From an uncultured Bacteroidales bacterium (GTDB lineage Bacteria; Bacteroidota; Bacteroidia; Bacteroidales; UBA932): a DNA stretch of 25,147 nt. The stretch is from contig UQYV01000048.1 of assembly GCA_900545245.1 (NCBI GenBank), positions 1 through 25,147 on the forward strand. Reading direction: 5' to 3'. Below, piece by piece: positions 14,290-21,650 of this stretch; the stretch's first letter is position 1; each line of letters starts with the position of its first letter. Made by a program: the position numbers and the translations under genes. The notes under the pieces are model-generated. The model was given only the letters and a program-made list of their open reading frames with translations. It was not told the origin of the DNA and made no database searches.

Positions 14290-15573
14290 TCACAATGAAA
14301 ACCTCAGACCGGCCCGAAAACTGAAATTGAAAGGACGCTCACTATAGATGCAGTTTACGGGAGAACTGTTGCGGAAATAATAGGCTGCGCCCGGTTCGAT
14401 GTACAACCCAACCAGACGGTTGAAACTATATTGCGCCCCCACGTATGCGTTGACTGACCATTGCAGAGGCTCCACCATTATGCGCCCGTTCTCCGACGAA
14501 ACCTTTTTCCCGTCAACGAAATAGTCCGTACGAGTTTTCCCGGCAACACATTTTTCCATCTGACCGCCGGCCGAAGCATATAGACTGAATCCCTTTATTT
14601 TCAGGAAATCATATCTCAAGGCCAATGGCAGGCCGATGTAGTGGAGTGTCTGACGAATGTCATAGTTACCGGATGGCGTGCCTGAAGACAAATCCGAGAC
14701 GAGGCAGGAATATGTCAGTCCGCTTTCTATGGAAAGCCTGTCCGTGAAGGAATATGCGACACTCACCCCGACCTGAATCGGCTGCCAGTTTTTGACAGTG
14801 GAGGAGATTTCGTTGCTCGAATTGCTCTTCATCACATCTGCATATCCTTGACTGTCAGGAAAATCCGCCCTCGTTTCAGAGAATCCGTGAATCTGTTTGG
14901 TAACTGTAGAGCCGTATAGCGCTGCATACTTGGAAACCGAACTGCGACTGCCGGCTACATTCGAGGTCAAGAGACCAAAGCTGAAACCTCCCCGACGTGT
15001 TTTGGAGACAGGGTTATCGTTTTCCGAAGGCCAGTTTTCCGATGAAATGGTTTCTAACGAACTAGTTTCTGAAGAACTATTCTCTAACGAACTGGTTTCT
15101 GAAGAACTGGTTTCTGAAGAGCTGTCACCGGGAGTATTATTCCACGCAGAGTTTTCCTGTCGTTTCGGGAACTCTTCGGAAGCATTGCCGGCATCATCCG
15201 CAGTCGCGTCTGAAGGCTTCCAGACCTCCGTGTCGGAAGTCAAAAGCGTACCCGAATATGCCAACAGATTGGCAGGAACGGAAGATTCGACATTCTGAGG
15301 GACAACATCAAAAGGCTCAGTCGTAGACTTAAGTTCAGCAACCGCAGAAGTCATCAACGGGGCGTCCGAAGCGTCACGATGCCCAGGAACGGAAAGGAAC
15401 AGCACCAATACAACCACCGCAGCGGCCGGCAGCGCAGCCCACCACCAGCGAACTGTCCGTCTGCGCGAAACCGCAGCAAGCCCCGCCTCAATCCCCGCCC
15501 AGAGCCCTTCCGGTTCCGGTTCGGAGAAATCCGCCTGACTTTCGCGTATCTTATTCAGCCAATCTTCCGCCAT
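14290..15573 (-). CDS. Anti-sigma-like/outer-membrane beta-barrel fusion protein
   Basis: 427 residues. The N-terminus (1-40, MAEDWLNKIRESQADFSEPE) is cytoplasmic in character, resembling the short sigma-facing segment of Bacteroidota anti-sigma proteins. One membrane helix lies at ~43-62 (WWWAALPAAAVVVLVLFLSV). Then comes a ~190-residue Ser/Thr/Glu/Asn linker with tandem SETSS/SLENSS units (~150-180), and a C-terminal domain (~195-427) of amphipathic strands with GFSFGLLTSN, VGVSVAYSFTDRLSIESGLTYS and a final FSFRAGLRFSL, as in outer-membrane beta-barrel proteins ending in an aromatic-rich strand. Such a protein would connect cytoplasm, inner membrane and outer membrane in one chain. It follows the ECF sigma gene by 49 bp on the same strand. 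Pairing with that sigma factor is inference from position and architecture. Confidence 0.8.
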   Translation of the reverse strand: MAEDWLNKIRESQADFSEPEPEGLWAGIEAGLAAVSRRRTVRWWWAALPAAAVVVLVLFLSVPGHRDASDAPLMTSAVAELKSTTEPFDVVPQNVESSVPANLLAYSGTLLTSDTEVWKPSDATADDAGNASEEFPKRQENSAWNNTPGDSSSETSSSETSSLENSSSETSSLETISSENWPSENDNPVSKTRRGGFSFGLLTSNVAGSRSSVSKYAALYGSTVTKQIHGFSETRADFPDSQGYADVMKSNSSNEISSTVKNWQPIQVGVSVAYSFTDRLSIESGLTYSCLVSDLSSGTPSGNYDIRQTLHYIGLPLALRYDFLKIKGFSLYASAGGQMEKCVAGKTRTDYFVDGKKVSSENGRIMVEPLQWSVNAYVGAQYSFNRLVGLYIEPGAAYYFRNSSPVNCIYSERPFNFSFRAGLRFSL

Positions 15574-15622
15574 AATCTCTATAATGAATTTATATCTTTC
15601 TCATTTTCCAGCTTTCGTTGTC

Positions 15623-16186
15623 TCAAGACCCTTCCACGCCTGCGACATATTCCCGAATCCTTTTCGCCAGAATCTTCTTCGCCCGATGAAATTGGGAGGC
15701 CGACGTCGCCTCGCTGATTCCCAGCATTTCCGCGATTTCCCGATGACTTCGTCCCTCGATGGCGAAGAGGTTGAAGACCGTTCTGTAACCATCTGGAAGT
15801 TCGCGTATCATCGAATGCACGGCCTCCGGAGGCACGTCTTCGACGGATACTCCATCGTCATCCCCGTCAGGCACATCCGGCAGCTGTGCCGTTGCCACGA
15901 ATATATTCTGTTTTCGATTGTCTCTCAAGAATTTAAGGCATTCATTGACGACGATGCGCGTCATCCATGACTTCAACGAGCCCTCGCCGCGCCATTCGAA
16001 TCCACCAAGCGAACGGAAAATCTTTATGAAAGCCTCCTGAAGGATATCCTTCACATCATCACGGCCGGTGATGTAACGGGAACAGACAGCGGAGAGATAC
16101 TGAACATAGCGGTCATACAATGCCCTGCGTGCGTCAGCTTCTCCCCGTATCGAAGATTTTATGAGTTCTTGTTCCCGTATCTGCAT
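15623..16186 (-). CDS. ECF-type RNA polymerase sigma factor
   Basis: 187 residues. Region 2 spans ~25-90 (DVKDILQEAFIKIFRSLGGF; then GSLKSWMTRIVVNECLKFLR) and region 4 ~125-180 (MIRELPDGYRTVFNLFAIEG; HREIAEMLGISEATSASQFH), the standard two-domain ECF layout. It redirects RNA polymerase to a small regulon, probably in response to an envelope signal carried by the downstream membrane fusion protein. ATG at 16186 is preceded by AAAGAGAT. A GAAATTTG sequence upstream differs from the usual -7 box at one base; this may be a housekeeping or self-recognised promoter. It sits 45 bp after the NigD-like gene. Confidence 0.95.
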   Translation of the reverse strand: MQIREQELIKSSIRGEADARRALYDRYVQYLSAVCSRYITGRDDVKDILQEAFIKIFRSLGGFEWRGEGSLKSWMTRIVVNECLKFLRDNRKQNIFVATAQLPDVPDGDDDGVSVEDVPPEAVHSMIRELPDGYRTVFNLFAIEGRSHREIAEMLGISEATSASQFHRAKKILAKRIREYVAGVEGS

Positions 16187-16231
16187 ATCTCTTTGGATCT
16201 GTCCTCAAGAAACAATGCAAATTTCGTTCAC

Positions 16232-16996
16232 TTATTTAATCTTGAGGTTCAGGTCAACACCCTTGAGCACAGACTGCTTCTGAGTCTCGTCCTCCGACTT
16301 GCCGCTGCAGTACTTGTACTTTACGGATTTCTGTCCGTCACGGGTGTCGTATTTCAACGTCAGATCAACCGTCTTGCCCTGGGTGTCAGGAAGTTCGCGC
16401 AAACTGAATGCCACCAGAGAGCGCGCGACATAAGCTCCGTTCATGTAGTCGTCACCGTTGGCGTTGTGTCTGAGCACAAGTGTGTAAGGGTCTTCGGGGT
16501 CGGTGCCTGTGACGAGGTTGATGTAGTGAACCCGCCCGTAGCGTCCCCACGCAGCATCGAAGCAGAGGTTGAGATAGCCGTCCTCGACTCCGGTCGCCCA
16601 GAGGTCAATAATTGCGACATGGTCTCTGCCATATTTCTTCTCATCCTCGGCCACGCTTCTGAGTGTCGGGACCGGTTTTTTGGTGAGTATGCTGTCGATA
16701 GTGTTGATTTCAACGACTCTGTCGAAGTTCTCACCGCCATTTTCTTTCGTGCCCTTTCCTTTGTCGGTGATGTTTGCAAGCGCACGCACTTCCTTGCCCC
16801 CGAAAAGAGGCTTCTTGACATTCAGCGGAAGTGCCGTTGTCTTGTCGTCAAGCTGGAGATAGAATGTCCCCGCGTCGTCGGTCTTACAGGTCAGGATATA
16901 ATTCGGATAGTATTTGGAGTAATCCGTTGTGTTTTTGGAGCATGACAGCGAAAGTACCGCAATCGCCGCCATAAGAATGATGTTTCTTGCTTTCAT
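16232..16996 (-). CDS. NigD-like lipoprotein
   Basis: 254 residues from the ATG at 16996; the frame is open further upstream but the lipoprotein signal MKARNIILMAAIAVLSLSCS starts here, with lipidated Cys at residue 19. The N-terminal OB-like domain shows NYILTCKTDDAGTFYLQLDD and FGGKEVRALANI, and the C-terminal beta domain DGYLNLCFDAAWGRYG, HYINLVTG and YTLVLRHNANGD, which are the hallmarks of NigD-like proteins of Bacteroidales. NigD was named from a Prevotella nigrescin locus, but most homologues have no known role. A TATATTCG sequence (17020-17027, minus) is a near match to the -7 box. It lies 45 bp upstream of the ECF sigma gene on the same strand, so the envelope lipoprotein may be part of the same regulatory unit. 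Confidence 0.88.
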   Translation of the reverse strand: MKARNIILMAAIAVLSLSCSKNTTDYSKYYPNYILTCKTDDAGTFYLQLDDKTTALPLNVKKPLFGGKEVRALANITDKGKGTKENGGENFDRVVEINTIDSILTKKPVPTLRSVAEDEKKYGRDHVAIIDLWATGVEDGYLNLCFDAAWGRYGRVHYINLVTGTDPEDPYTLVLRHNANGDDYMNGAYVARSLVAFSLRELPDTQGKTVDLTLKYDTRDGQKSVKYKYCSGKSEDETQKQSVLKGVDLNLKIK

Positions 16997-17054
16997 ATAT
17001 TCAGTAATTTTTTTTATTCCGAATATATAATCCGGTTTTTCCGAAACCTTGCAT

Positions 17055-17179
17055 GCAAAATTTAAGAAAAAGCGATCTGCCGCGTTGCATGTCTTGCCAA
17101 AATCCTCACAACCATCAGGTTGCTGCGGTGTTTGGCTTCGCCGTGCGCCTTGCATCCCATCTTTTTCTTGAAATTTTGC
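17055..17179. repeat. 125-bp nested inverted-repeat element before the NigD-like gene
   Basis: Outer arms GCAAAATTTAAGAAAAAG (17055-17072) and CTTTTTCTTGAAATTTTGC (17161-17179) pair with one bulge. Inside, GCCAAA (17096-17101) pairs with TTTGGC (17131-17136), and CAACC (17109-17113) with GGTTG (17118-17122) around an ATCA loop, all nested on one axis. The element fills the gap between the thioesterase stop and the NigD-like promoter. It could be a MITE-like insertion or a structured RNA; no clear target duplication is seen. Confidence 0.65.
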
Positions 17180-17199
17180 TCCTGGTAGTTTATTTCAGG

Positions 17200-17967
17200 C
17201 TACCTCGACTCGATGTGTGCCAGAATGCTCAGGGTGCCGTCTTCTTTTTTGATTGCCATACGGTACTTGGCGACTCCGTCATTATCTGACGTGTCCGATG
17301 ATTCCGCGGTCGTGGATTCCGGAATGCAGAAAATGTTGAGGAGGTCGCCATATACGGATTCCTTGACGAAATGGATGTCGACGCGGATGTGACGGTCGGC
17401 GGCGACAAGTTCTATCGGGAGTTCGTCGGCGAGAAGGTCGATGTAGCGGAGGGTATTCATGTGACGGTTGAAGTCTATGTCCATATATTTGACCCTATGG
17501 GACGCACACGGCTCCGCTTCAAACGGTTTCAACTTCACAGGAGCAGCGCACGGCAGCGGTTTGTCCGTAGTGGTGTGTCCGGCGACGTCCGCAACCTTCG
17601 CCATCGGCGCGAGCCTTCTCTGCGCGAAGTCGATGAGGCACCAGTTCGACACGGCGCGTCCAAAACATTTCCCATCGGAGTCCAGAAAGCGGAAGCATCG
17701 GGTAGTCGTAAGCGACGCATATTCCGTGACCCATGTCTCGACGGTGTATTCTTCCTGCTCCAGAGGCCTATGGTCGAGTTCCACCGCAAGCCGCGACAGC
17801 ACCCACCCGAGGTTTCTCTCCGACAGCACATCAATCCCGAATCCGTTCACCCGGGCATCCTCCCCTGCCGTGTTCAATATGGCATTCACAATAGTCGAAA
17901 AACGCGCCTTCCCCGTAAAGTCAATCTCCTGAGGAATGACCGTATATTTATAGTATCTCGGCTCCAT
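17200..17967 (-). CDS. Acyl-ACP thioesterase
   Basis: 255 residues; two adjacent ATGs (17970, 17967) are possible and the second is used. The enzyme hydrolyses acyl-ACP to free fatty acid (FatA/FatB-type, double hot-dog fold). First hot-dog: YTVIPQEIDFTGKARFSTIV; NLGWVLSRLAVELDHRPL; YTVETWVTEYASLTTTRCFR. Second hot-dog: the conserved DIDFNRHMNTLRYIDLLADE segment, matching the D-x-N-x-H-x-N active-site region, near residue 165. Length fits bacterial members. No partner fatty-acid genes are nearby; it is divergent from the second DUF4143 ATPase, with a repeat array between them. The C-terminal region has an insertion of Ser/Asp/Thr residues near residue 225. Confidence 0.9.
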   Translation of the reverse strand: MEPRYYKYTVIPQEIDFTGKARFSTIVNAILNTAGEDARVNGFGIDVLSERNLGWVLSRLAVELDHRPLEQEEYTVETWVTEYASLTTTRCFRFLDSDGKCFGRAVSNWCLIDFAQRRLAPMAKVADVAGHTTTDKPLPCAAPVKLKPFEAEPCASHRVKYMDIDFNRHMNTLRYIDLLADELPIELVAADRHIRVDIHFVKESVYGDLLNIFCIPESTTAESSDTSDNDGVAKYRMAIKKEDGTLSILAHIESR

Positions 17968-18060
17968 CATATCAAAAACATTTTATTTTCAAACGCTCTT
18001 TCACACAACCTGCCCCCCTATTTAGGCAAACGGCCGCATATTACGCAAAATCCGTGCGAG

Positions 18061-18159
18061 ATTGCGGGGGAAGTCGTAGATGCCACAAGAAAAATCGCGG
18101 GGGAAATGAGTAAAACGCGAAATAAAATCGCGGGGGATTTCGGAACAAAGAATGTTACA
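18061..18159. repeat. Three direct repeats with exact 33-bp period
   Basis: Units start at 18061, 18094 and 18127. The conserved core of each is ATYGCGGGGGAWDT-like (ATTGCGGGGGAAGT, ATCGCGGGGGAAAT, ATCGCGGGGGATTT), while the rest of each unit is variable and A-rich. The spacing is exactly three 33-bp steps, near three helical turns, so the G-runs lie on about the same DNA face. The array ends right at the -33 element of the downstream ATPase gene. Confidence 0.85.
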
Positions 18160-18160
18160 T

Positions 18161-18192
18161 ATTGATTATTTGGAATTTATCAATTATTTTTG
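18161..18192 (+). promoter_or_regulatory. Promoter of the second DUF4143 ATPase
   Basis: ATTG at 18161-18164, 20-base spacer, TATTTTTG at 18185-18192 (perfect TAnnTTTG). Transcription should start near 18199, leaving only about 12 nt before the ATG at 18211. Confidence 0.7.
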
Positions 18193-18210
18193 CCTCAAAT
18201 ATCGATTACT

Positions 18211-19545
18211 ATGGAACAACGTGTATTCAGACGGAAAATATATGACGACATTCTTGACTGGAAAAGAAAGAATGACGGCAGGACAGCACTGTTGGTTGAG
18301 GGCGCGAGACGAATTGGGAAATCAACGATTGTCGAGGAATTCGCCAGGAACGAATACAAATCATACATACTCATTGACTTCAACACGGCCAGCGCGGAAG
18401 TCAAGTCACTTTTCGATGACCTAATGAATCTCGAATTCATATTTCTGCGGCTTCAGCAGGCGTATTCAACGCAACTTTTTGAAAGAAATTCAGTGATTGT
18501 ATTCGACGAGGTGCAGCAATGTCCGAAAGCAAGGCAGGCAATCAAATACCTTGTGAAGGATGGTCGGTACGACTACATTGAAACCGGATCCCTGATAAGC
18601 ATCCGCAAGAATATCGAAAACATAACGATTCCAAGCGAAGAAGACAGGATACAGATGAATCCGATGGATTATGAGGAGTTCAGATGGGCTTTGGGTGACA
18701 CGGTAACCGTACCCTTGCTCAAGACATTCTGGGAGAAAAAGATACCTCTCGGCGCAGCTCACCGTGATGCGATGCGGAACCTCCGATTGTACTTGCTTGT
18801 GGGCGGGATGCCTCAGGCAGTCAATGCCTACCTTGACACGAACAATCTCCGGATGGTAGATGAGGTGAAAAGAAAAATCATACTCCTGTATAGGGAAGAC
18901 TTTGCCAAGATAGACAAAACAGACAAGGTTTCAAACCTCTTCATGTCCGTTCCGGCTGCACTGTCCCGCAACGCATCGCGCTATGTGCCGTCGTCCATAA
19001 TAGGGAATGTCGCAGACGACAAGATGAGTGAACTGCTGATGAATCTGGAAGACAGCAAGACCGTCAACATTGCACATCATGCCGACGACCCGAACATAGG
19101 AATTCCCGTCAGTGCCAATTATGATAAATTTAAGATATTTCTCGCGGATACTGGACTGTTCGTCACGCTGGCGTTTTGGGATAAGGACTTCACAGAGAAC
19201 ATCATATACGATAAACTACTGAGTGACAAACTTTCCGTAAATCTTGGATATGTGTATGAAAATCTCATTGCACAGATGCTCGTAGCATCGGGGAACAGGC
19301 TCTTCTACCACACATGGAAAAAAGACGAGAAGCACTATTACGAGATTGATTTCCTGCTGTCAAGAGGCGCAAAGCTTTGCCCCGTCGAGGTGAAGTCGTC
19401 CGGCTACAAGGCCCACGCCTCGTTGGACGCCTTCTGTGATAAATACTCCGCCAGAGTCGGCAGCCGCTATCTTATCTACACAAAAGACCTTACAAAGGAC
19501 AACGGGACAACTCTTCTTCCGGCCTACATGACGCCTCTGCTGTAG
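18211..19545 (+). CDS. AAA+ ATP-binding protein with DUF4143 and PD-(D/E)XK-like C-terminus
   Basis: 444 residues from the ATG at 18211; the in-frame TTG at 18190 lies inside the -7 box and is rejected. Walker A EGARRIGKST (residues ~31-40), Walker B VIVFDEVQQCP, sensor TGSLISIRKNI, DUF4143 region with VGGMPQAVNAYLDTNN and FLADTGLFVTLAF. Unlike the first ATPase in the window, its C-terminus keeps YYEIDFLLSRGAKLCPVEVKS, i.e. D...E-V-K, the catalytic pattern of PD-(D/E)XK nucleases. These proteins are widespread in Bacteroidota and archaea; role uncertain (suggested ATP-dependent nucleic-acid or regulatory proteins). Monocistronic, with its own strong promoter and the 33-bp repeat array upstream. 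Confidence 0.92.
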   Translation: MEQRVFRRKIYDDILDWKRKNDGRTALLVEGARRIGKSTIVEEFARNEYKSYILIDFNTASAEVKSLFDDLMNLEFIFLRLQQAYSTQLFERNSVIVFDEVQQCPKARQAIKYLVKDGRYDYIETGSLISIRKNIENITIPSEEDRIQMNPMDYEEFRWALGDTVTVPLLKTFWEKKIPLGAAHRDAMRNLRLYLLVGGMPQAVNAYLDTNNLRMVDEVKRKIILLYREDFAKIDKTDKVSNLFMSVPAALSRNASRYVPSSIIGNVADDKMSELLMNLEDSKTVNIAHHADDPNIGIPVSANYDKFKIFLADTGLFVTLAFWDKDFTENIIYDKLLSDKLSVNLGYVYENLIAQMLVASGNRLFYHTWKKDEKHYYEIDFLLSRGAKLCPVEVKSSGYKAHASLDAFCDKYSARVGSRYLIYTKDLTKDNGTTLLPAYMTPLL

Positions 19546-19704
19546 TTTTTTGTATGCACATAATCCGATATGCTCAATCAGTTCTTGATGCAACGGACAG
19601 AAAATCGCACGGCACTTTCTTTGCAAGCATTTGCCTTGCAATAATTTACGGAGCAATCCGGGGATGAGGACTGTTCCAAAGTCTCACCATTAACCACAAG
19701 TAAC

Positions 19705-20247
19705 ATGAAAAGTATTCTATGTCTGTGTGCGGTGGGAGCAGCATTGGCAGCTTTCCCGCTATGCTCATGCGCAGGGCCGGTGGACAACACCCCCGTTGCT
19801 TCTCTGGATTTGTCCCGCTATCTCGGGACATGGTACGAAATCGCGAGGTTCAACCATTCGTTTGAAAGGGGTATGACCGACGTCACTGCGGAATATCTCC
19901 TGCGCGACGACGGCAAGGTCGATGTCATCAACTCCGGATGGAAGGACGGCAAGATGAAAACAGCACACGGAAAGGCAAAACAGCCGAAGCCGACAACGGA
20001 GCCCGCTCTTCTCAAAGTCTCGTTCTTCCTTTTCTTCTATTCCGACTACCGGGTCCTGATGCTCGCCGACGACTACAGTCTTGCGATCGTCGGAAGTTCA
20101 AGCGACAAATACCTGTGGATTCTCTCCAGAACCCCGTCCATCACGCGGGAGACCGCCGAAAAGGTGACAGCGGAAGCGGCAAGAAGAGGCTACGACACAT
20201 CGAAGCTGATCTGGGTTGACCAGACGAGAAATCTGCCGGTGCAATAG
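19705..20247 (+). CDS. Blc-type lipocalin lipoprotein
   Basis: 180 residues. Signal peptide ends in a lipobox (FPLCSC, lipidated Cys at residue 22), so an outer-membrane lipoprotein. Lipocalin motif 1 is LGTWYEIARFNHSFERGM (GxW), followed by VTAEYLLRDDGKVDVINSGW, and the Blc-family motifs YRVLMLADDYSLAIVGSSSD and YLWILSRTPSI. Bacterial Blc proteins bind lipids or fatty acids and help maintain the envelope. It starts 159 bp after the ATPase gene; no consensus promoter is seen in that gap, which holds a TTGCAAG/CTTGCAA inverted repeat around 19620-19640. A strong hairpin follows the stop. Confidence 0.93.
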   Translation: MKSILCLCAVGAALAAFPLCSCAGPVDNTPVASLDLSRYLGTWYEIARFNHSFERGMTDVTAEYLLRDDGKVDVINSGWKDGKMKTAHGKAKQPKPTTEPALLKVSFFLFFYSDYRVLMLADDYSLAIVGSSSDKYLWILSRTPSITRETAEKVTAEAARRGYDTSKLIWVDQTRNLPVQ

Positions 20248-20282
20248 ACATTTATCGTCAATTTAGCAATTTTCAAACAGAC

Positions 20283-20322
20283 AATCAGGCAGGGCGGGAA
20301 CAAGTTTTCGCCCTGCTTGATT
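20283..20322. terminator. 14-bp-stem hairpin after the lipocalin gene
   Basis: AATCAGGCAGGGCG (20283-20296) pairs with CGCCCTGCTTGATT (20309-20322), with a single G-T wobble and a 12-nt loop. It is very stable but has no T-tract on either side, so termination may be Rho-assisted, or it may stabilise the 3' end. Confidence 0.6.
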
Positions 20323-20423
20323 ATGTCACTCTCAATTCATTCAAATCCCGTCCCGTCAAACACGACATCGGGAAATATCGTACAATCCGATGAATTTTCC
20401 TGTTGAATTCTGATTATTATGAC

Positions 20424-20431
20424 TATTTTTG
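20424..20431 (+). promoter_or_regulatory. -7 box of the broken AlbA_2 gene
   Basis: TATTTTTG, perfect TAnnTTTG, with TTG 18 bases upstream (20403-20405). GGAGG at 20444-20448 precedes the ATG at 20455. Expression signals survive although the gene is broken. Confidence 0.6.
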
Positions 20432-20454
20432 CAGAGAACAAATGGAGGTCGGAC

Positions 20455-21031
20455 ATGACGAAAGAGGAATTGATTGAGCGGCTTGACGACATCGAATGGG
20501 AAGATTTCGAGGTGAAGAGTGCGCGGAATGAACTGCCGAAGAACAATACATTGCGTTCAGGCAGCAAGATGAACCATCCCATTCTTCCTGTATCGAAGAA
20601 ATATTCAATTGACGGGAAGACTGTGCTCGCTTTCTACATTTCGTCGTCACCGTTCAAACCCGTGTGGTTCAACAGCATAACAAACACGTTCATCCGCTCA
20701 GGTTCAGGAGACAGACGCGCAACTGAGATGGAACAGCGAGATTACATATTCCACCGTGACATACTATCTGAAACGGTCCGGGAATATGGGGCAAGGCGGC
20801 ATGGTGGCTACCGATAAAACTACCGATAAAACTAGCACAAAAACTGGCACAAACATACGGGATTTGATAATACGGTCGATTCGTTCAAACCCATCAATCA
20901 TGGTTGAAGAATTGGCGCAAATCTGCAAATTATCGGGAGACGGCACAAGGTATCATATAAAACAACTAAAGAAGGACGGCATCCTGCTACGGGTAGGAAA
21001 GAAAGGCGGGCATTGGGAGATTTTGAAATAA
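20455..21031 (+). pseudogene. Broken AlbA_2 (Schlafen-like) / winged-helix regulator
   Basis: Two fragments in different frames. Fragment A (20455-20817) begins MTKEELIERLDDIEWEDFEV, a typical AlbA_2 start, reads to LPKN, then jumps to KYSIDGKTVLAFYISSSPFK and NTFIRSGSGDRRAT, the end of the same domain: the central WE--SAF-NT-GG--VLGV part is missing. Fragment B (to 21031, other frame) carries a 12-bp tandem repeat encoding TDKTTDKTS, then a winged-helix end IMVEELAQICKLSGDGTRYH and GGHWEI, as at the C-terminus of full-length AlbA_2/ATPase/wHTH proteins. The middle domain is also gone. At least two deletions and a frameshift are needed to explain it. Promoter and ribosome-binding site are intact, so a short AlbA_2 peptide may still be made. 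Confidence 0.75.
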
Positions 21032-21095
21032 TGAATAGGCTTCAAAATGGAGTCGGGATTCAAAATAATCAATTAACTTTTAACACCTTATAATT

Positions 21096-21635
21096 ATGGC
21101 AACAAAGTATTCCGGAACACAGACCGAGAAAAATCTGGAAGCGGCTTTTGCCGGCGAGTCACAGGCACGCAACAAATACACCTTCTTCGCCTCAAAGGCA
21201 AAAAAGGAAGGGTTTGAGCAGATAGCCGCCCTGTTCCTTGAGACGGCGGAGAACGAGAAGGAGCACGCAAAGCTCTGGTTCAAGGAACTTAACGGCATAG
21301 GAGACACAGCGCAGAACCTCGCGGCCGCAGCCGACGGTGAGAACTACGAATGGACCGACATGTACGAGGGATTTGCAAAGACGGCCGAAGAGGAAGGCTT
21401 CCCTGAACTTGCAGCAAGGTTCCGTGGCGTAGCGGCCATCGAGAAACGCCATGAGGAGCGCTACCGTGCACTTCTGAAGAACGTTGAAACGGCGACCGTC
21501 TTCGAGAGGTCAGAGGTTAAGGTGTGGGAATGCCGCAATTGCGGCCACATCGTAGTCGGCACAAAGGCTCCGGAAATATGCCCGGTCTGCGCACACCCGC
21601 AGGCCTATTTCGAGATTCACAAGGAGAACTATTGA
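21096..21635 (+). CDS. Rubrerythrin
   Basis: 179 residues. A non-haem di-iron peroxidase that reduces hydrogen peroxide in anaerobes. N-terminal ferritin-like four-helix domain: NLEAAFAGESQARNKYTFFA, ETAENEKEHAK and AAIEKRHEERY supply the Glu/His di-iron ligands. The C-terminal rubredoxin-like domain has CRNCG and CPVC, four Cys for one Fe centre. Full length for a classical rubrerythrin. A TAACTTTT sequence at 21074-21081 is one base off the -7 consensus. Its terminator lies beyond the stop, inside the 3' end of the convergent GNAT gene. It fits an anaerobic gut-type lifestyle. Confidence 0.96.
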   Translation: MATKYSGTQTEKNLEAAFAGESQARNKYTFFASKAKKEGFEQIAALFLETAENEKEHAKLWFKELNGIGDTAQNLAAAADGENYEWTDMYEGFAKTAEEEGFPELAARFRGVAAIEKRHEERYRALLKNVETATVFERSEVKVWECRNCGHIVVGTKAPEICPVCAHPQAYFEIHKENY

Positions 21636-21650
21636 CAATTTGGGGCAATC

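Noticed and set aside
16169..16945. 258-residue plus-strand frame across the NigD-like gene
   Set aside because: Antisense to a well-supported lipoprotein gene with signal peptide and family motifs.
18061..18159. Possible CRISPR array
   Set aside because: Only a ~14-bp core repeats, units lack unique spacers of constant length flanked by identical repeats, and no cas genes are nearby.
17371..18165. 264-residue plus-strand frame antisense to the thioesterase, ending in KIAGE-like repeats
   Set aside because: It is a shadow of the thioesterase gene; the terminal peptide repeat is just the 33-bp DNA repeat read in frame.
19546..19704. Possible gene or RNA between the ATPase and lipocalin
   Set aside because: Contains a small TTGCAAG/CTTGCAA inverted repeat but no consensus promoter, no terminator and no credible frame.
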